A program made the position numbers and the translations under genes. The notes beneath the pieces were generated by a model that did no database searches, was not told the origin of the DNA, and saw only the letters and a program-made list of their open reading frames with translations. Shown piece after piece: positions 36,466 through 44,916 of a stretch of 64,000 bases of DNA; the first letter of the stretch is position 1; each line of letters begins with the position of its first letter. The stretch covers positions 992,001-1,056,000 of the forward strand of contig NZ_CP150276.1 of NCBI RefSeq assembly GCF_037977235.1. Direction: 5' to 3'. This DNA comes from Paenibacillus sp. FSL K6-0276 (GTDB lineage: Bacteria > Bacillota > Bacilli > Paenibacillales > Paenibacillaceae).

Positions 36466-37062
36466 CTACATCAGTCCTTTCAGATAGACGAAGCTGAAAA
36501 TAAAGATCCAGACAACGTCCAAGAAATGCCAGTACAGCGAGAAGATAAAGGATTTATTGGCCGTAGCCGGATTAATACCTTGACGCTTCAACTGGATTAG
36601 AATAGCCGCACCCCACAGGAACCCGAACGATACGTGAGCTCCGTGTGTTCCCAGCAGTACAAAGAGACTGGATAGGAAACCACTAGTTTGAAGTGTAGCC
36701 CCTTCGTGAACATAAGTGACAAACTCCGTGATTTCAATACCAAGGAAGCCGAGACCCATTAACAGGGTTAGTCCGAAAAAGACCATCATGGCTTTTTGGT
36801 AGCCATGCCGCATAGCATGAACTGCAAGACCGATCGTGAACGAGCTTGTCAAGAGCAGCAATGTTTCGATCATCACTGGACCAATTTCAAAAAGGTCCGG
36901 CCCGCTAGGGCCGCTGGCAAAACGGTCTACCATTACAAAGTATACAGTGAACAACGTAGCGAACAGTGCAATCTCTGCTCCTAGAAAGACCCAGAAGCCA
37001 AAGATTTTATTACTATTCTCTTCTGTTGAGTATTCAAGCGGCTTAGACGCATCTATTTTCAT
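36466..37062 (-). CDS. qoxC: Quinol oxidase subunit III
   Basis: A 198-residue protein with five membrane helices, as in the short bacterial form of heme-copper oxidase subunit III. Typical stretches are NKIFGFWVFLGAEIALFATL at the start and VLLGTHGAHVSFGFLWGAAI. The start overlaps the end of qoxB by four bases (ATGA), showing translational coupling. It supports the catalytic subunit and does not bind metals. Confidence 0.93.
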   Translation of the reverse strand: MKIDASKPLEYSTEENSNKIFGFWVFLGAEIALFATLFTVYFVMVDRFASGPSGPDLFEIGPVMIETLLLLTSSFTIGLAVHAMRHGYQKAMMVFFGLTLLMGLGFLGIEITEFVTYVHEGATLQTSGFLSSLFVLLGTHGAHVSFGFLWGAAILIQLKRQGINPATANKSFIFSLYWHFLDVVWIFIFSFVYLKGLM

Positions 37063-39002
37063 ACTGTCTCACCCCGCAATTTCTTTTCAGTAGCAATAAC
37101 TTCTTCAGCTGGGATGTAGAATCCGTGATCCCGATCGAAGGACATAGCAGCTAGAACGATGAGGATACCTACTCCAGAGATAATGGCTGGAATCCAGAGA
37201 CTGAATACCAGAGAGAATCCTGCAACGAAGAAGATAACACCCAGAATAAATGGTTTTCCTGTATTGCTAGGCATATGAATCTTAGTAATCTTGTCTTCAT
37301 AAAGTGGTACTTTATCTTGTTTAGCAGTCCAGAAGGCATCGCGTGTGTTTACAGTTGGAACCACTGCGAAGTTGTAAGCTGGAATCGGACTTTTCGTTGC
37401 CCACTCCAGTGTACGTGCATCCCATGGATCTCCATCAGTATCTCTTGGTTCGTAACGTGTACTCCAGTAAATGTTATAAACCAGAATTACAAATCCGATT
37501 GTAAGACCAATCGCCCCTATGAACGAGACCATACTTAGCGGACCAAATCCGGTATCCGCAGAATAAGTGTATTGACGACGAGTCATACCTTTAAGTCCGA
37601 GAATAAACAGCGGGAAGAACGATACGTTAAAGGAAATAATGATCCACCAGAAGGCATGTTTACCAAGGCGTTCATTCAGTCGGAAGCCGAATACTTTAGG
37701 GAACCAGTAATGGAAACCTGCGATAACAGCGAACACAGCACCTGGAATAAGAACGTAGTGGAAATGCGCTACTAGGAACATTGTATTATGGTACTGGTAA
37801 TCGGCACTGGCCATAGCCAGCATGACACCTGTAACCCCACCAATCGTAAAGATCGGTATAAACGCTAGGGTGTAAAGCATCGGTGTCGTAAAGGTTATTC
37901 GCCCTTTTCGTAAGGTGAATAGCCAGTTAAATATTTTCACACCTGTTGGTACGGCAATGGCCATGGTTGTAATCGAGAAGAAACTGTTAACCATAGCGCC
38001 TTGACCCATTGTATAGAAATGGTGAGCCCATACTAAGAAGGACAAGAGGGAAATGATCAACATACTAAAGACCATGGATGTATAACCATACAGGTTCTTT
38101 TTGGAGAAGGTTGCGATAATTTCACTATAAATACCGAATGCCGGCAATACAACGATATATACTTCTGGATGTCCCCATACCCAGAAGAGGTTGGCCCATA
38201 ACATATCCATACCGCCGTTGGCCATCGTAAAGAATTGAGATCCGAATAATCGGTCGAACATCATCAAAGCGAGCGCTACCGTAAGCACTGGGAAAGCGAA
38301 TACGATAATTACGTTCGTGATCAGTACGGACCAAGTAAACATTGGCATCTTCATCAACTTCATGCCTGGTGCACGCATTTTCAGAATCGTTACAATAAAG
38401 TTAACGCCTGTGAGGAGTGTACCGATACCTGATATTTGTAGAGCGAGCGAGTAGTAGTTGTTACCAACCGTTGGGCTGAACTCTATACTTGCTAGTGGGA
38501 AGTACGCGGACCAACCAGCATCCGGCGATCCTCCAATAACAAATGAAATGTTTAGCAGCATTGCTCCGAAGAAGAAGAGCCAGAAGCTGACGGCGTTCAG
38601 ACGTGGGAAGGCAACGTCTCTGGCACCGATTTGTAGCGGAACGATAACGTTCATCAGACCGATAATAAACGGCATGGCCATAAAGAGAATCATAATCAAG
38701 CCGTGTGTTGTAAATACCTCGTTGTAATGCTGTGCGTCAAGAAATTTCAAGTCTGGGGCTGCGGTTTGCAGCTTCATCATAATAGCGTCAACGCCGCCGC
38801 GGAAAAGCATTAGTAGTGCAGCAAGGATGTACATAATCCCAATACGTTTGTGGTCAACTGTAGTTAACCATTCGCGCCATAAATATCCCCATTTTTTAAA
38901 ATAGGTCAGGCCGACGATAATCCCGATTGTAGCCAGAACAATACTTGCCATAGCCCCGTAAATCAGGGGTTCGCCGTGGACCTTGAATTTATCCCAATCC
39001 AT
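37059..39002 (-). CDS. qoxB: Quinol oxidase subunit I (catalytic)
   Basis: A 647-residue, about 14-helix catalytic subunit, closely matching Bacillus QoxB as I remember it. The low-spin heme His is in FTTHGLIMILFMAMP; the Cu-B His plus cross-linked Tyr is in WVWGHPEVYIVVLPAFG; the Cu-B His pair is in VWAHHFYTMG; the two heme His are in LVAHFHYVLIPG. It oxidises menaquinol and reduces oxygen to water while pumping protons. The upstream neighbour subunit lacks the Cu-A Cys residues, supporting a quinol rather than cytochrome c donor. Confidence 0.95.
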   Translation of the reverse strand: MDWDKFKVHGEPLIYGAMASIVLATIGIIVGLTYFKKWGYLWREWLTTVDHKRIGIMYILAALLMLFRGGVDAIMMKLQTAAPDLKFLDAQHYNEVFTTHGLIMILFMAMPFIIGLMNVIVPLQIGARDVAFPRLNAVSFWLFFFGAMLLNISFVIGGSPDAGWSAYFPLASIEFSPTVGNNYYSLALQISGIGTLLTGVNFIVTILKMRAPGMKLMKMPMFTWSVLITNVIIVFAFPVLTVALALMMFDRLFGSQFFTMANGGMDMLWANLFWVWGHPEVYIVVLPAFGIYSEIIATFSKKNLYGYTSMVFSMLIISLLSFLVWAHHFYTMGQGAMVNSFFSITTMAIAVPTGVKIFNWLFTLRKGRITFTTPMLYTLAFIPIFTIGGVTGVMLAMASADYQYHNTMFLVAHFHYVLIPGAVFAVIAGFHYWFPKVFGFRLNERLGKHAFWWIIISFNVSFFPLFILGLKGMTRRQYTYSADTGFGPLSMVSFIGAIGLTIGFVILVYNIYWSTRYEPRDTDGDPWDARTLEWATKSPIPAYNFAVVPTVNTRDAFWTAKQDKVPLYEDKITKIHMPSNTGKPFILGVIFFVAGFSLVFSLWIPAIISGVGILIVLAAMSFDRDHGFYIPAEEVIATEKKLRGETV

Positions 39003-39040
39003 TAGGAATCGCTCCTTTCAAGTTGTTCAATTAACATTGA

Positions 39041-40036
39041 CTAATGTCCGTCATGTGTAGTGCTCTCTTCATCCAGTTCTGGATTAGGTTTGCTATTGAA
39101 TTCCGTCTCGCTAGATGGTGCAGGAGCCGGGTGAATTTCTTTATTATCTTGATGTTCCATACTTCCATTATCCATATCCATCTCTGTACCATTATTACTC
39201 ATATGGTCACCGTGATTTCCCGGAGGAGGGCTAAAGGATAAGTGGGTATTGGTGTAGGTTTTACGTCCGACAAATTCCATTTCCAGAAGGCTCTTGAATT
39301 CTTTTTCTGTAAGAGGACCTGCTGTTTCTTTAACGTCTTTCACCCATTCCTTGTAGTCCTTATCCGTCATCGCAAGTGCCTCAAACTCCATGTGGGCAAA
39401 ACCCTTACCATTAAAGTTCGCATTTCTTCCGACATAAGAACCTACAGTATCCGCTGAAAGATGTAGTGTTGTAAGCATGTCGCTCATCGCGTACTTCTGT
39501 CCTCCCAATTGTGGGATCCAGAGACTTGAGATCGTACCGAAAGAGTACAATCTGAACTCTACAGCGCGGTGAACTGGAATGTTAACGTAGTTTACTGTTT
39601 CAATACCTTCCTCTGGATAGCTGAAATGCCATTTCCAGTTGGAAGAGGAAGCATAGATTACAAGCGGCTTCTGATCTTTATAGTCCGCTGCAACGTTTTC
39701 TACATCAATTGTCGTTTTGACGGTGACCACGGAGAGGAACGACACGATAATAATCGGAATCGTAATCCAGATGGCCTCCAACCATTTGTTTCCTTCCTCG
39801 TGAGGAGGAATATAATCTTCGTTACTTTTCTTAGCGCGGTACTTCACGAGTACGAAGACATATAAGATGTAGACAACTGCTAGAACACCGAGCATCATAA
39901 CAATGGAGAGGATGATCGTGTCAGACAAAGTTCTTGCAGCCGGCCCCTTCGGATTCAGAACAGCGATTGAACTGCATCCTGGCAAGAGTAAAATTAGGCT
40001 GAGAAATAAAGCGTATAACGGTCCCTTTTTGTTCAT
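39041..40036 (-). CDS. qoxA: Quinol oxidase subunit II, lipoprotein with His/Met/Asp-rich tail
   Basis: A 331-residue subunit II. The ATG at 40036 has AAGGAG upstream; the frame to 40090 is less likely. The lipobox is LLLPGC, followed by two membrane helices (ILSIVMMLGVLAVVYILYVF; WITIPIIIVSFLSVVTV). The cupredoxin domain (SSNWKWHFSYPEEGIETVNY; LGGQKYAMSDMLTTLHL) lacks the Cu-A cysteines, so the donor is quinol. The C-terminal 60 residues are unusual: rich in His, Met, Asp and Glu (GNHGDHMSNNGTEMDMDNG, ending STTHDGH), possibly a metal-binding tail. It is the first gene of the operon. Confidence 0.93.
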   Translation of the reverse strand: MNKKGPLYALFLSLILLLPGCSSIAVLNPKGPAARTLSDTIILSIVMMLGVLAVVYILYVFVLVKYRAKKSNEDYIPPHEEGNKWLEAIWITIPIIIVSFLSVVTVKTTIDVENVAADYKDQKPLVIYASSSNWKWHFSYPEEGIETVNYVNIPVHRAVEFRLYSFGTISSLWIPQLGGQKYAMSDMLTTLHLSADTVGSYVGRNANFNGKGFAHMEFEALAMTDKDYKEWVKDVKETAGPLTEKEFKSLLEMEFVGRKTYTNTHLSFSPPPGNHGDHMSNNGTEMDMDNGSMEHQDNKEIHPAPAPSSETEFNSKPNPELDEESTTHDGH

Positions 40037-40519
40037 GCTTAAGCTCCTTCCTTCAATACTTATATTAATAACCCTCATCATTACCTTCATATATAGTAAG
40101 AACTAATGAGAAAGAAAGCAAAAGACTTATTTTACCATCTGAACCATAATAGTCCTTAATAATGGCGAACAAGTTAAATATGTGTGATTAATTTGTTACA
40201 AGTTCCTAATGATATGATAAAGATCACTGTAGCGGCGCAGTTTATGGATATTTTTTTCTGTTCAAACTTTGTTCAATAATTTACTAATGTTGCTAATTTG
40301 GACACATCTATTTTGTGCAAAAGGACTATAATTTAACCATTTTTTGTTGGTGTGATAGGATTTGAGTGGAATACATATTTTGATGATCTTTGTCGAAATT
40401 TCTGCAAATGACAAAAAGGGTAACAAATTATTCTGCATTAAGTTACAATCTCTCAAATTTCTTTCTATTAATCTATGGTAAGGTTATAGGTAAATATACA
40501 AGATGGGAGATTTTTTAAG
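40037..40519. other. Divergent intergenic region between qoxA and the deacetylase gene
   Basis: About 480 AT-rich bases without a supported gene. It must contain the promoters of qoxABCD (left) and of the deacetylase (right). I can see no decisive operator or riboswitch. Confidence 0.5.
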
Positions 40520-41638
40520 ATGTTTAAAAAGAAAGTTTGGCTATTATTTATAGTATTTTTCGTATGTACGGGTTTGGTACGAGAGATAGATACAGTGAAT
40601 GCTGCGGGTGCAGGATCCCTGAAGTTAGGGGTAAACGATAAATTAACTGAAATTGAAGCAGTGTCGATAAAAGATACATATTTTGTTCCACTGCGTGATT
40701 TGTCACTGGAAACGAATCTGGTTCTAACTCTTCAGGGTGATGGCATTAATGTTAAGGGAAACAATGGATCCATCAAACTGCTGAATGATCACGCAACTGC
40801 TCTTCTCCCTAATGGAAAGACAATTGCATTAGATACATTTTTGAAAAATGGAAGAACGATGGTTCCTGTGAAGATGACCTCTCATCTTGGATTTTTAATT
40901 TCGTTTAAGCCAGTTGAATCTTTATTAAGAGTTCATAATTCCGGGGCTAAATTAAACGATGCTGCATTTGTGAATCAACATAAGAAGGCTTTGCAGCCGA
41001 ATGTAACTACAGGGACGACGGGCACGAAGGGGAAAGTCGTATATCTTAGCTTTGATGATGGTCCATCCGCCACAACCTCTCAATTACTTGATATATTGGC
41101 GAAATATGATGCGAAGGCTACCTTCTTCATGTTAGGGAATAACATGAACGCACACGCGTCTCAAGTGAAACGCTTAGTGAAGGAAGGACATGCGCCTGGT
41201 TTACACGGTATGACACATGTGAAAGATAAATTTTATGCTTCTCCGGCTTCTGCGTTGAAAGAGATGAATGACGATAATGCGATTCTGAAGAAACTTACTG
41301 GTCAAAGTACAACACTGATTCGTACACCTTACGGTAGTAAACCTTATTTAACAAAACCCTTTAGAGATAAAGTACTAACTCAAGGTTATCATCTGTGGGA
41401 TTGGAACGTTGACTCTGAGGATTGGAGATATAAGAACGATAGTAATTCCATCTATAATACGGTTATGAGAGAGGTTCATGGTCTGAAGAAGAGCAGCCCT
41501 GTGATTCTAATGCATGATCAAAAGGCTACACTTAAAGTTCTTCCACGCATCCTAGCGACGCTGAAGAAAGAGGGTTACGAGTTTCATATTATTACTTCAG
41601 ATATGACACCTAACAATTTTTGGAAGGATCATCGCTAA
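40520..41638 (+). CDS. Secreted polysaccharide deacetylase with copper-amine-oxidase-like N-domain
   Basis: A 372-residue secreted enzyme. The signal peptide ends near VNAAGA (residue 30). Residues about 35-140 form a copper-amine-oxidase N-terminal-like (stalk) domain (DTYFVPLRDLSLETNL; GRTMVPVKMTSHLGF), a cell-surface module common in Paenibacillus. The NodB domain from about 172 has motif 1 YLSFDDGPSATT, the metal His pair in LHGMTHV, motif 3 RTPYGS and motif 5 VILMHD. All catalytic residues appear present. It probably removes acetyl groups from peptidoglycan or another wall glycan. Confidence 0.9.
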   Translation: MFKKKVWLLFIVFFVCTGLVREIDTVNAAGAGSLKLGVNDKLTEIEAVSIKDTYFVPLRDLSLETNLVLTLQGDGINVKGNNGSIKLLNDHATALLPNGKTIALDTFLKNGRTMVPVKMTSHLGFLISFKPVESLLRVHNSGAKLNDAAFVNQHKKALQPNVTTGTTGTKGKVVYLSFDDGPSATTSQLLDILAKYDAKATFFMLGNNMNAHASQVKRLVKEGHAPGLHGMTHVKDKFYASPASALKEMNDDNAILKKLTGQSTTLIRTPYGSKPYLTKPFRDKVLTQGYHLWDWNVDSEDWRYKNDSNSIYNTVMREVHGLKKSSPVILMHDQKATLKVLPRILATLKKEGYEFHIITSDMTPNNFWKDHR

Positions 41639-41683
41639 AATTGATAGTAAGATTGAATAATAGAAGAGTATTCATATTGTTGA

Positions 41684-41730
41684 GGCGACAGATTTGATCT
41701 GTCGTCTTTTTTTTTTTTTTTTTTTTTTTT
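41684..41730 (+). terminator. Terminator with a 24-base T tract
   Basis: GGCGACAGA, loop TTTGA, TCTGTCGTC form a 9-bp stem with one G-T pair, followed by 24 consecutive T (41707-41730). The homopolymer is far longer than needed and its true length may be uncertain. Confidence 0.9.
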
Positions 41731-41797
41731 GTCCGAAATCGTTGTAGTTTTGACACAAGTAAGGCCCTCTAATCTATCGACGTAGTTCACCTGCCAT

Positions 41798-41819
41798 GTT
41801 ATCATGATACTCTGATAAC
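41798..41819. promoter_or_regulatory. Inverted repeat upstream of the amino-acid ABC operon
   Basis: GTTATCA and TGATAAC flank TGATACTC, 53 bases before the start codon of the binding-protein gene. It is a plausible operator; no regulator can be assigned. Confidence 0.45.
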
Positions 41820-41872
41820 GTATTACCGAACTAAAGCACACACTGCTGTGTCAACGATGGGGGATAAAAGAG

Positions 41873-42643
41873 ATGAAGAACAAAGCAATTTTAGTCTTAT
41901 TAATGATTATGGTAATTACTGCATTGGCAGGCTGCTCAGCTTCAGGGAGTAAGGATGGAAAGCTGATCATCGGAATCGATGATAAGTTCGCTCCAATGGG
42001 CTTCAGAGATGAGAACAACGAAATCGTTGGTTTTGATATTGATTATGCCAGAGCGGCTGCTGAGAAAATGGGCAAAGAAATCATTTTTCAGCCAATCGAC
42101 TGGTCAGCAAAGGAGTCAGAACTAAACAGCGGACGCATTGATATGATTTGGAATGGGTACACCATCACGGATGAACGCAAGGAAAAGGTATTATTCACTA
42201 AGCCTTATCTTGAGAATAGCCAGGTAGTAGTCGTATTAGCGGATTCATCGATTTCGAAGCTTAAGGATTTGGCTGGTAAAGAGGTAGGGCTCCAAAGTTT
42301 ATCATCAGCTGCTGATGCCTTGAATGAGAATCCGATTAAAGACAAAATTGCTAATATATCAGAATTTCCAGATAACGTCCTAGCCCTCACAGACTTGAAG
42401 ACTAAACGCCTGGATGGTGTAGTTATTGATGAAGTTGTGGCTAGATATTATATGTCAAAAGAGCCTCATGCCTTTAAACTGTTAGATGAATCGCTTGCGC
42501 CTGAGCAGTACGGGATTGGAATTAAGAAAGGTAATGAGGCACTGCTAGAGGAGCTTCAGAAAGCTCTGGATGAAATGAATAGTGATGGAACGGCTGAGGA
42601 GATTTCCACGAAGTGGTTTGGTGAAAATAAGGTACTGAAATAG
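41873..42643 (+). CDS. Amino-acid ABC transporter substrate-binding lipoprotein
   Basis: A 256-residue solute-binding protein of the polar amino-acid type (SBP_bac_3). The lipobox is ALAGCSA at residues 18-24, so it is anchored outside the membrane. IIGIDDKFAPMGFRDENNEI starts the first lobe, and the usual WNGYTITDERKEKVLFTKPY follows. Length is normal. It opens a three-gene importer operon (binding protein, permease, ATPase). The ligand could be glutamine, cystine or another polar amino acid; the sequence alone does not decide. GGGGGATAAAAGAG precedes the ATG. Confidence 0.9.
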   Translation: MKNKAILVLLMIMVITALAGCSASGSKDGKLIIGIDDKFAPMGFRDENNEIVGFDIDYARAAAEKMGKEIIFQPIDWSAKESELNSGRIDMIWNGYTITDERKEKVLFTKPYLENSQVVVVLADSSISKLKDLAGKEVGLQSLSSAADALNENPIKDKIANISEFPDNVLALTDLKTKRLDGVVIDEVVARYYMSKEPHAFKLLDESLAPEQYGIGIKKGNEALLEELQKALDEMNSDGTAEEISTKWFGENKVLK

Positions 42644-42673
42644 ATTGTTAACACTTAGGAGTCGGTTGTAGAA

Positions 42674-43333
42674 ATGAATATGGATTATAGTATAAAAATT
42701 GCAGGACCGATGTTAGAGGGAGCGCGTACGACTGTTTTATTGTTCCTTATTGTTATTTTGGTGTCGATTCCGCTCGGGTTCCTAGTCACTTTGATGGCGA
42801 AGAGCGTGTTCAAACCCTTGGCATGGATTGCGCATAGCTATATTTATGTCATGCGGGGAACACCTCTTTTATTGCAATTGTTGTTTTTTTGCTTTGGTTT
42901 ACCACAGATTCCGGTGATTGGACAATATCTGGTCATGGACCGCTTCGTTGCGGCGAGTCTTGGATTTATTCTTAACTACGGGGCATATTTCGCAGAGATC
43001 TTCCGTGGGGGCATGCTCTCCATTGATAAAGGACAGCATGAAGCAGCCAAGGTGCTCGGACTGAGTAAATGGCAGACGCTGCGCAAGGTAATCCTAGCTC
43101 AAATGTTTAGGGTAGCTTTGCCAGCTGTGGCAAATGAATCGATTTCACTAGTCAAAGATACGGCTCTACTGTATGCCGTTGCTGTACCGGAGTTACTGAA
43201 TTATGCTAAAACAGCAGTAAACCGAGACTTTACAGTAACCCCTTTTGTGGTGGCAGGAGTTATCTATTTGTTGATGACGCTGGTACTGACCTTATTCTTC
43301 AAAGCACTGGAAAAACGTTTCAAATTTGAGTAG
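42674..43333 (+). CDS. Amino-acid ABC transporter permease
   Basis: A 219-residue permease of the His/Glu/Gln/Arg transporter family with about five membrane helices. It carries the polar amino-acid family signature YVMRGTPLLLQLLFF. The EAA loop that contacts the ATPase reads EAAKVLGLSKWQTLRKVIL. It starts 30 bases after the binding-protein gene and is followed 15 bases later by the ATPase gene. It probably acts as a homodimer, since only one permease gene is present. Confidence 0.92.
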   Translation: MNMDYSIKIAGPMLEGARTTVLLFLIVILVSIPLGFLVTLMAKSVFKPLAWIAHSYIYVMRGTPLLLQLLFFCFGLPQIPVIGQYLVMDRFVAASLGFILNYGAYFAEIFRGGMLSIDKGQHEAAKVLGLSKWQTLRKVILAQMFRVALPAVANESISLVKDTALLYAVAVPELLNYAKTAVNRDFTVTPFVVAGVIYLLMTLVLTLFFKALEKRFKFE

Positions 43334-43348
43334 AAGGACTGTCTGAAT

Positions 43349-44092
43349 ATGAGTAGCATGATAGAAGTAAGGGATTTACAGAAATCCTTTGGCAATTTGG
43401 ATGTGCTGAAGAATGTTAGTTTTAATATCCAGTCGGGTGAAGCCGTTGCAGTTATCGGGCCTTCCGGTTCGGGAAAGAGTACGATGCTTCGCAGTTTAGT
43501 GCATCTAGAAGAAGTTACGGGTGGGAGCATCTTTATCCAAGGCAAGTCGCTTGTGGAGAATGGTAAATACGCTAATGGAGCTAATATTCGTGAGATAACT
43601 GCGTCAATGGGAATGGTGTTTCAACACTTTAACCTATTCCCACACCTAACAGTGCGGGGTAACCTCGAGTTAGCTCCAAGGATGTTGAAACGGGAAAGTG
43701 TGAAGGAGATTACGGCTAGAAGCAAGGATTTGCTCTCCAAGGTAGGTCTTACTGAGAAAGCGGAGGTGTATCCTGCAAAACTGTCGGGCGGACAGAAGCA
43801 GCGGGTTGCCATCGCGAGAGCGTTAATGCTGAATCCAGATATTCTATTGTTCGACGAGCCTACCTCAGCGCTCGATCCTGAACTCACGGGTGAGGTGCTA
43901 CGTGTTATCAGGCAACTCGCAGATGAGAATATGACGATGATTGTTGTAACTCATGAGATGAACTTCGCTCGTGATGTGGCGGATCGTGTGATTTTCATGG
44001 ATAACGGTAAGATTACCGAGTCCGGAACACCAGAGCAGATTTTTGACAATCCGCAGCAGGAGCGAACCCGGATTTTTCTTAGTCAAGAGTGA
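43349..44092 (+). CDS. Amino-acid ABC transporter ATP-binding protein
   Basis: A 247-residue ATPase with Walker [10 protein letters not shown], signature [15 protein letters not shown], Walker [15 protein letters not shown] and the switch His in VVTHEMNFA. It matches the GlnQ/TcyC/ArtM group. It powers the importer encoded by the two genes before it and ends the operon, before a terminator at 44146. Confidence 0.95.
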   Translation: MSSMIEVRDLQKSFGNLDVLKNVSFNIQSGEAVAVIGPSGSGKSTMLRSLVHLEEVTGGSIFIQGKSLVENGKYANGANIREITASMGMVFQHFNLFPHLTVRGNLELAPRMLKRESVKEITARSKDLLSKVGLTEKAEVYPAKLSGGQKQRVAIARALMLNPDILLFDEPTSALDPELTGEVLRVIRQLADENMTMIVVTHEMNFARDVADRVIFMDNGKITESGTPEQIFDNPQQERTRIFLSQE

Positions 44093-44145
44093 GAAGGACA
44101 TGGATGCTCCAGACTGATTCATAAAGTGTCTATTGATGAGAAAGA

Positions 44146-44196
44146 AGGGAGTGTCATAGTAGCCATGAGATGGCTGCTGTGACACTCCTTTTTTTG
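44146..44196 (+). terminator. Terminator of the amino-acid ABC operon
   Basis: GGAGTGTCA and TGACACTCC enclose AGCCAT and ATGGCT; a run of seven T follows. Confidence 0.92.
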
Positions 44197-44242
44197 ATTC
44201 TGATGTATGTTAATCCTTGCTGCTTATCGAATCATAGAAAGA

Positions 44243-44263
44243 CTGCAAAAGTGCAGCTTTTTT
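44243..44263 (+). terminator. Small second terminator
   Basis: CTGCA, AAAG, TGCAG, then C and TTTTTT. It lies 47 bases after the first terminator and may be a backup. Confidence 0.55.
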
Positions 44264-44288
44264 AACAGATATCATCTTTATAAAGTTC

Positions 44289-44316
44289 AATTCCTGCAAA
44301 TGCATTTGCAGGAATT
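44289..44316. repeat. 28-base perfect palindrome
   Basis: Both halves read AATTCCTGCAAATG and CATTTGCAGGAATT with no mismatch and no spacer. Flanking AAAGT and ACTTT extend the symmetry. There is no T-run. It lies about 95 bases upstream of the GntR promoter. Confidence 0.85.
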
Positions 44317-44412
44317 AGTACTTTAGCGATCTTTCAATCCTAGAAAAATGTATTTTTACAGGTTTTTTCGCCATAACGTGTATTTGGCTGATGGGACAGA
44401 CCATTCTTTTGG

Positions 44413-44460
44413 TTGACATAAAGATTCAACTGTATTAATAATAGTAGTACAGTTAATACA
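44413..44460 (+). promoter_or_regulatory. Promoter with overlapping operator of the YtrA-type regulator operon
   Basis: TTGACA (44413-44418) and TAATAA (44436-44441) are separated by 17 bases. TGTATTAA (44431-44438) and TTAATACA (44453-44460) form a perfect inverted repeat with 14-base spacing that overlaps the -10. The layout fits autorepression by the GntR protein encoded downstream. Confidence 0.7.
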
Positions 44461-44463
44461 CAT

Positions 44464-44509
44464 GTGAAAGGTGTATATGCAACAAAGTGAAAGGTGTATA
44501 TGCAACAAA
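44464..44509 (+). repeat. 23-base tandem duplication in the GntR leader
   Basis: The unit GTGAAAGGTGTATATGCAAC plus AAA occurs twice in a row, and the first eight bases begin a third copy that becomes the ribosome binding site (GTGAAAGGAGG). Confidence 0.9.
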
Positions 44510-44526
44510 GTGAAAGGAGGATGGTT

Positions 44527-44916
44527 ATGTTTGAACTGGACGTTCGTAGTCGAAAGCCGATTTATGAGCGGCTGACCGATAAGGTCAAGGAAATGATTCT
44601 GCATGGGATTTTGCAGACGGATGAACAACTACCTTCGGTGAGGACGTTATCCCAGCAGCTAACCGTGAATCCCAATACGATTCAGAAAGCTTACAGGGAA
44701 CTGGAACGCGAAGGGTATATCTATTCACTTCAGGGGAAAGGGAGTTTTGTAGCCCCAATGAAAAAAGAACAGAATGAAATCAAAAGGGCAGAGGTGCGGG
44801 ACGAACTGCTGCGACTGATGGCAGAAGCGGTATACCTTGGATTCTCGGCAGCTGAGATAGGCGCATTGTATCAACAAGTTGAGAAACAAAGAGAAGGGGG
44901 GAAGAACAATGATTGA
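44527..44916 (+). CDS. GntR family regulator, YtrA type
   Basis: A 129-residue regulator. The winged helix runs from PIYERLTDKVKEMILHGIL through LPSVRTLSQQLTVNPNTIQ to LEREGYIYSLQGKGSFV. The short helical C-terminus (about 45 residues) is typical of the YtrA subfamily, which controls ABC exporters. The ATG at 44527 has AAAGGAGG six bases upstream. The stop overlaps the next ATG region by eight bases. It probably represses its own operon through the inverted repeat at 44431-44460. The inducer may be a cell-wall-active compound, by analogy. Confidence 0.92.
   Translation: MFELDVRSRKPIYERLTDKVKEMILHGILQTDEQLPSVRTLSQQLTVNPNTIQKAYRELEREGYIYSLQGKGSFVAPMKKEQNEIKRAEVRDELLRLMAEAVYLGFSAAEIGALYQQVEKQREGGKNND

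Noticed and set aside
40037..40519. Riboswitch or T-box upstream of the deacetylase gene
   Set aside because: No conserved riboswitch or T-box sequence elements could be found in the AT-rich spacer.
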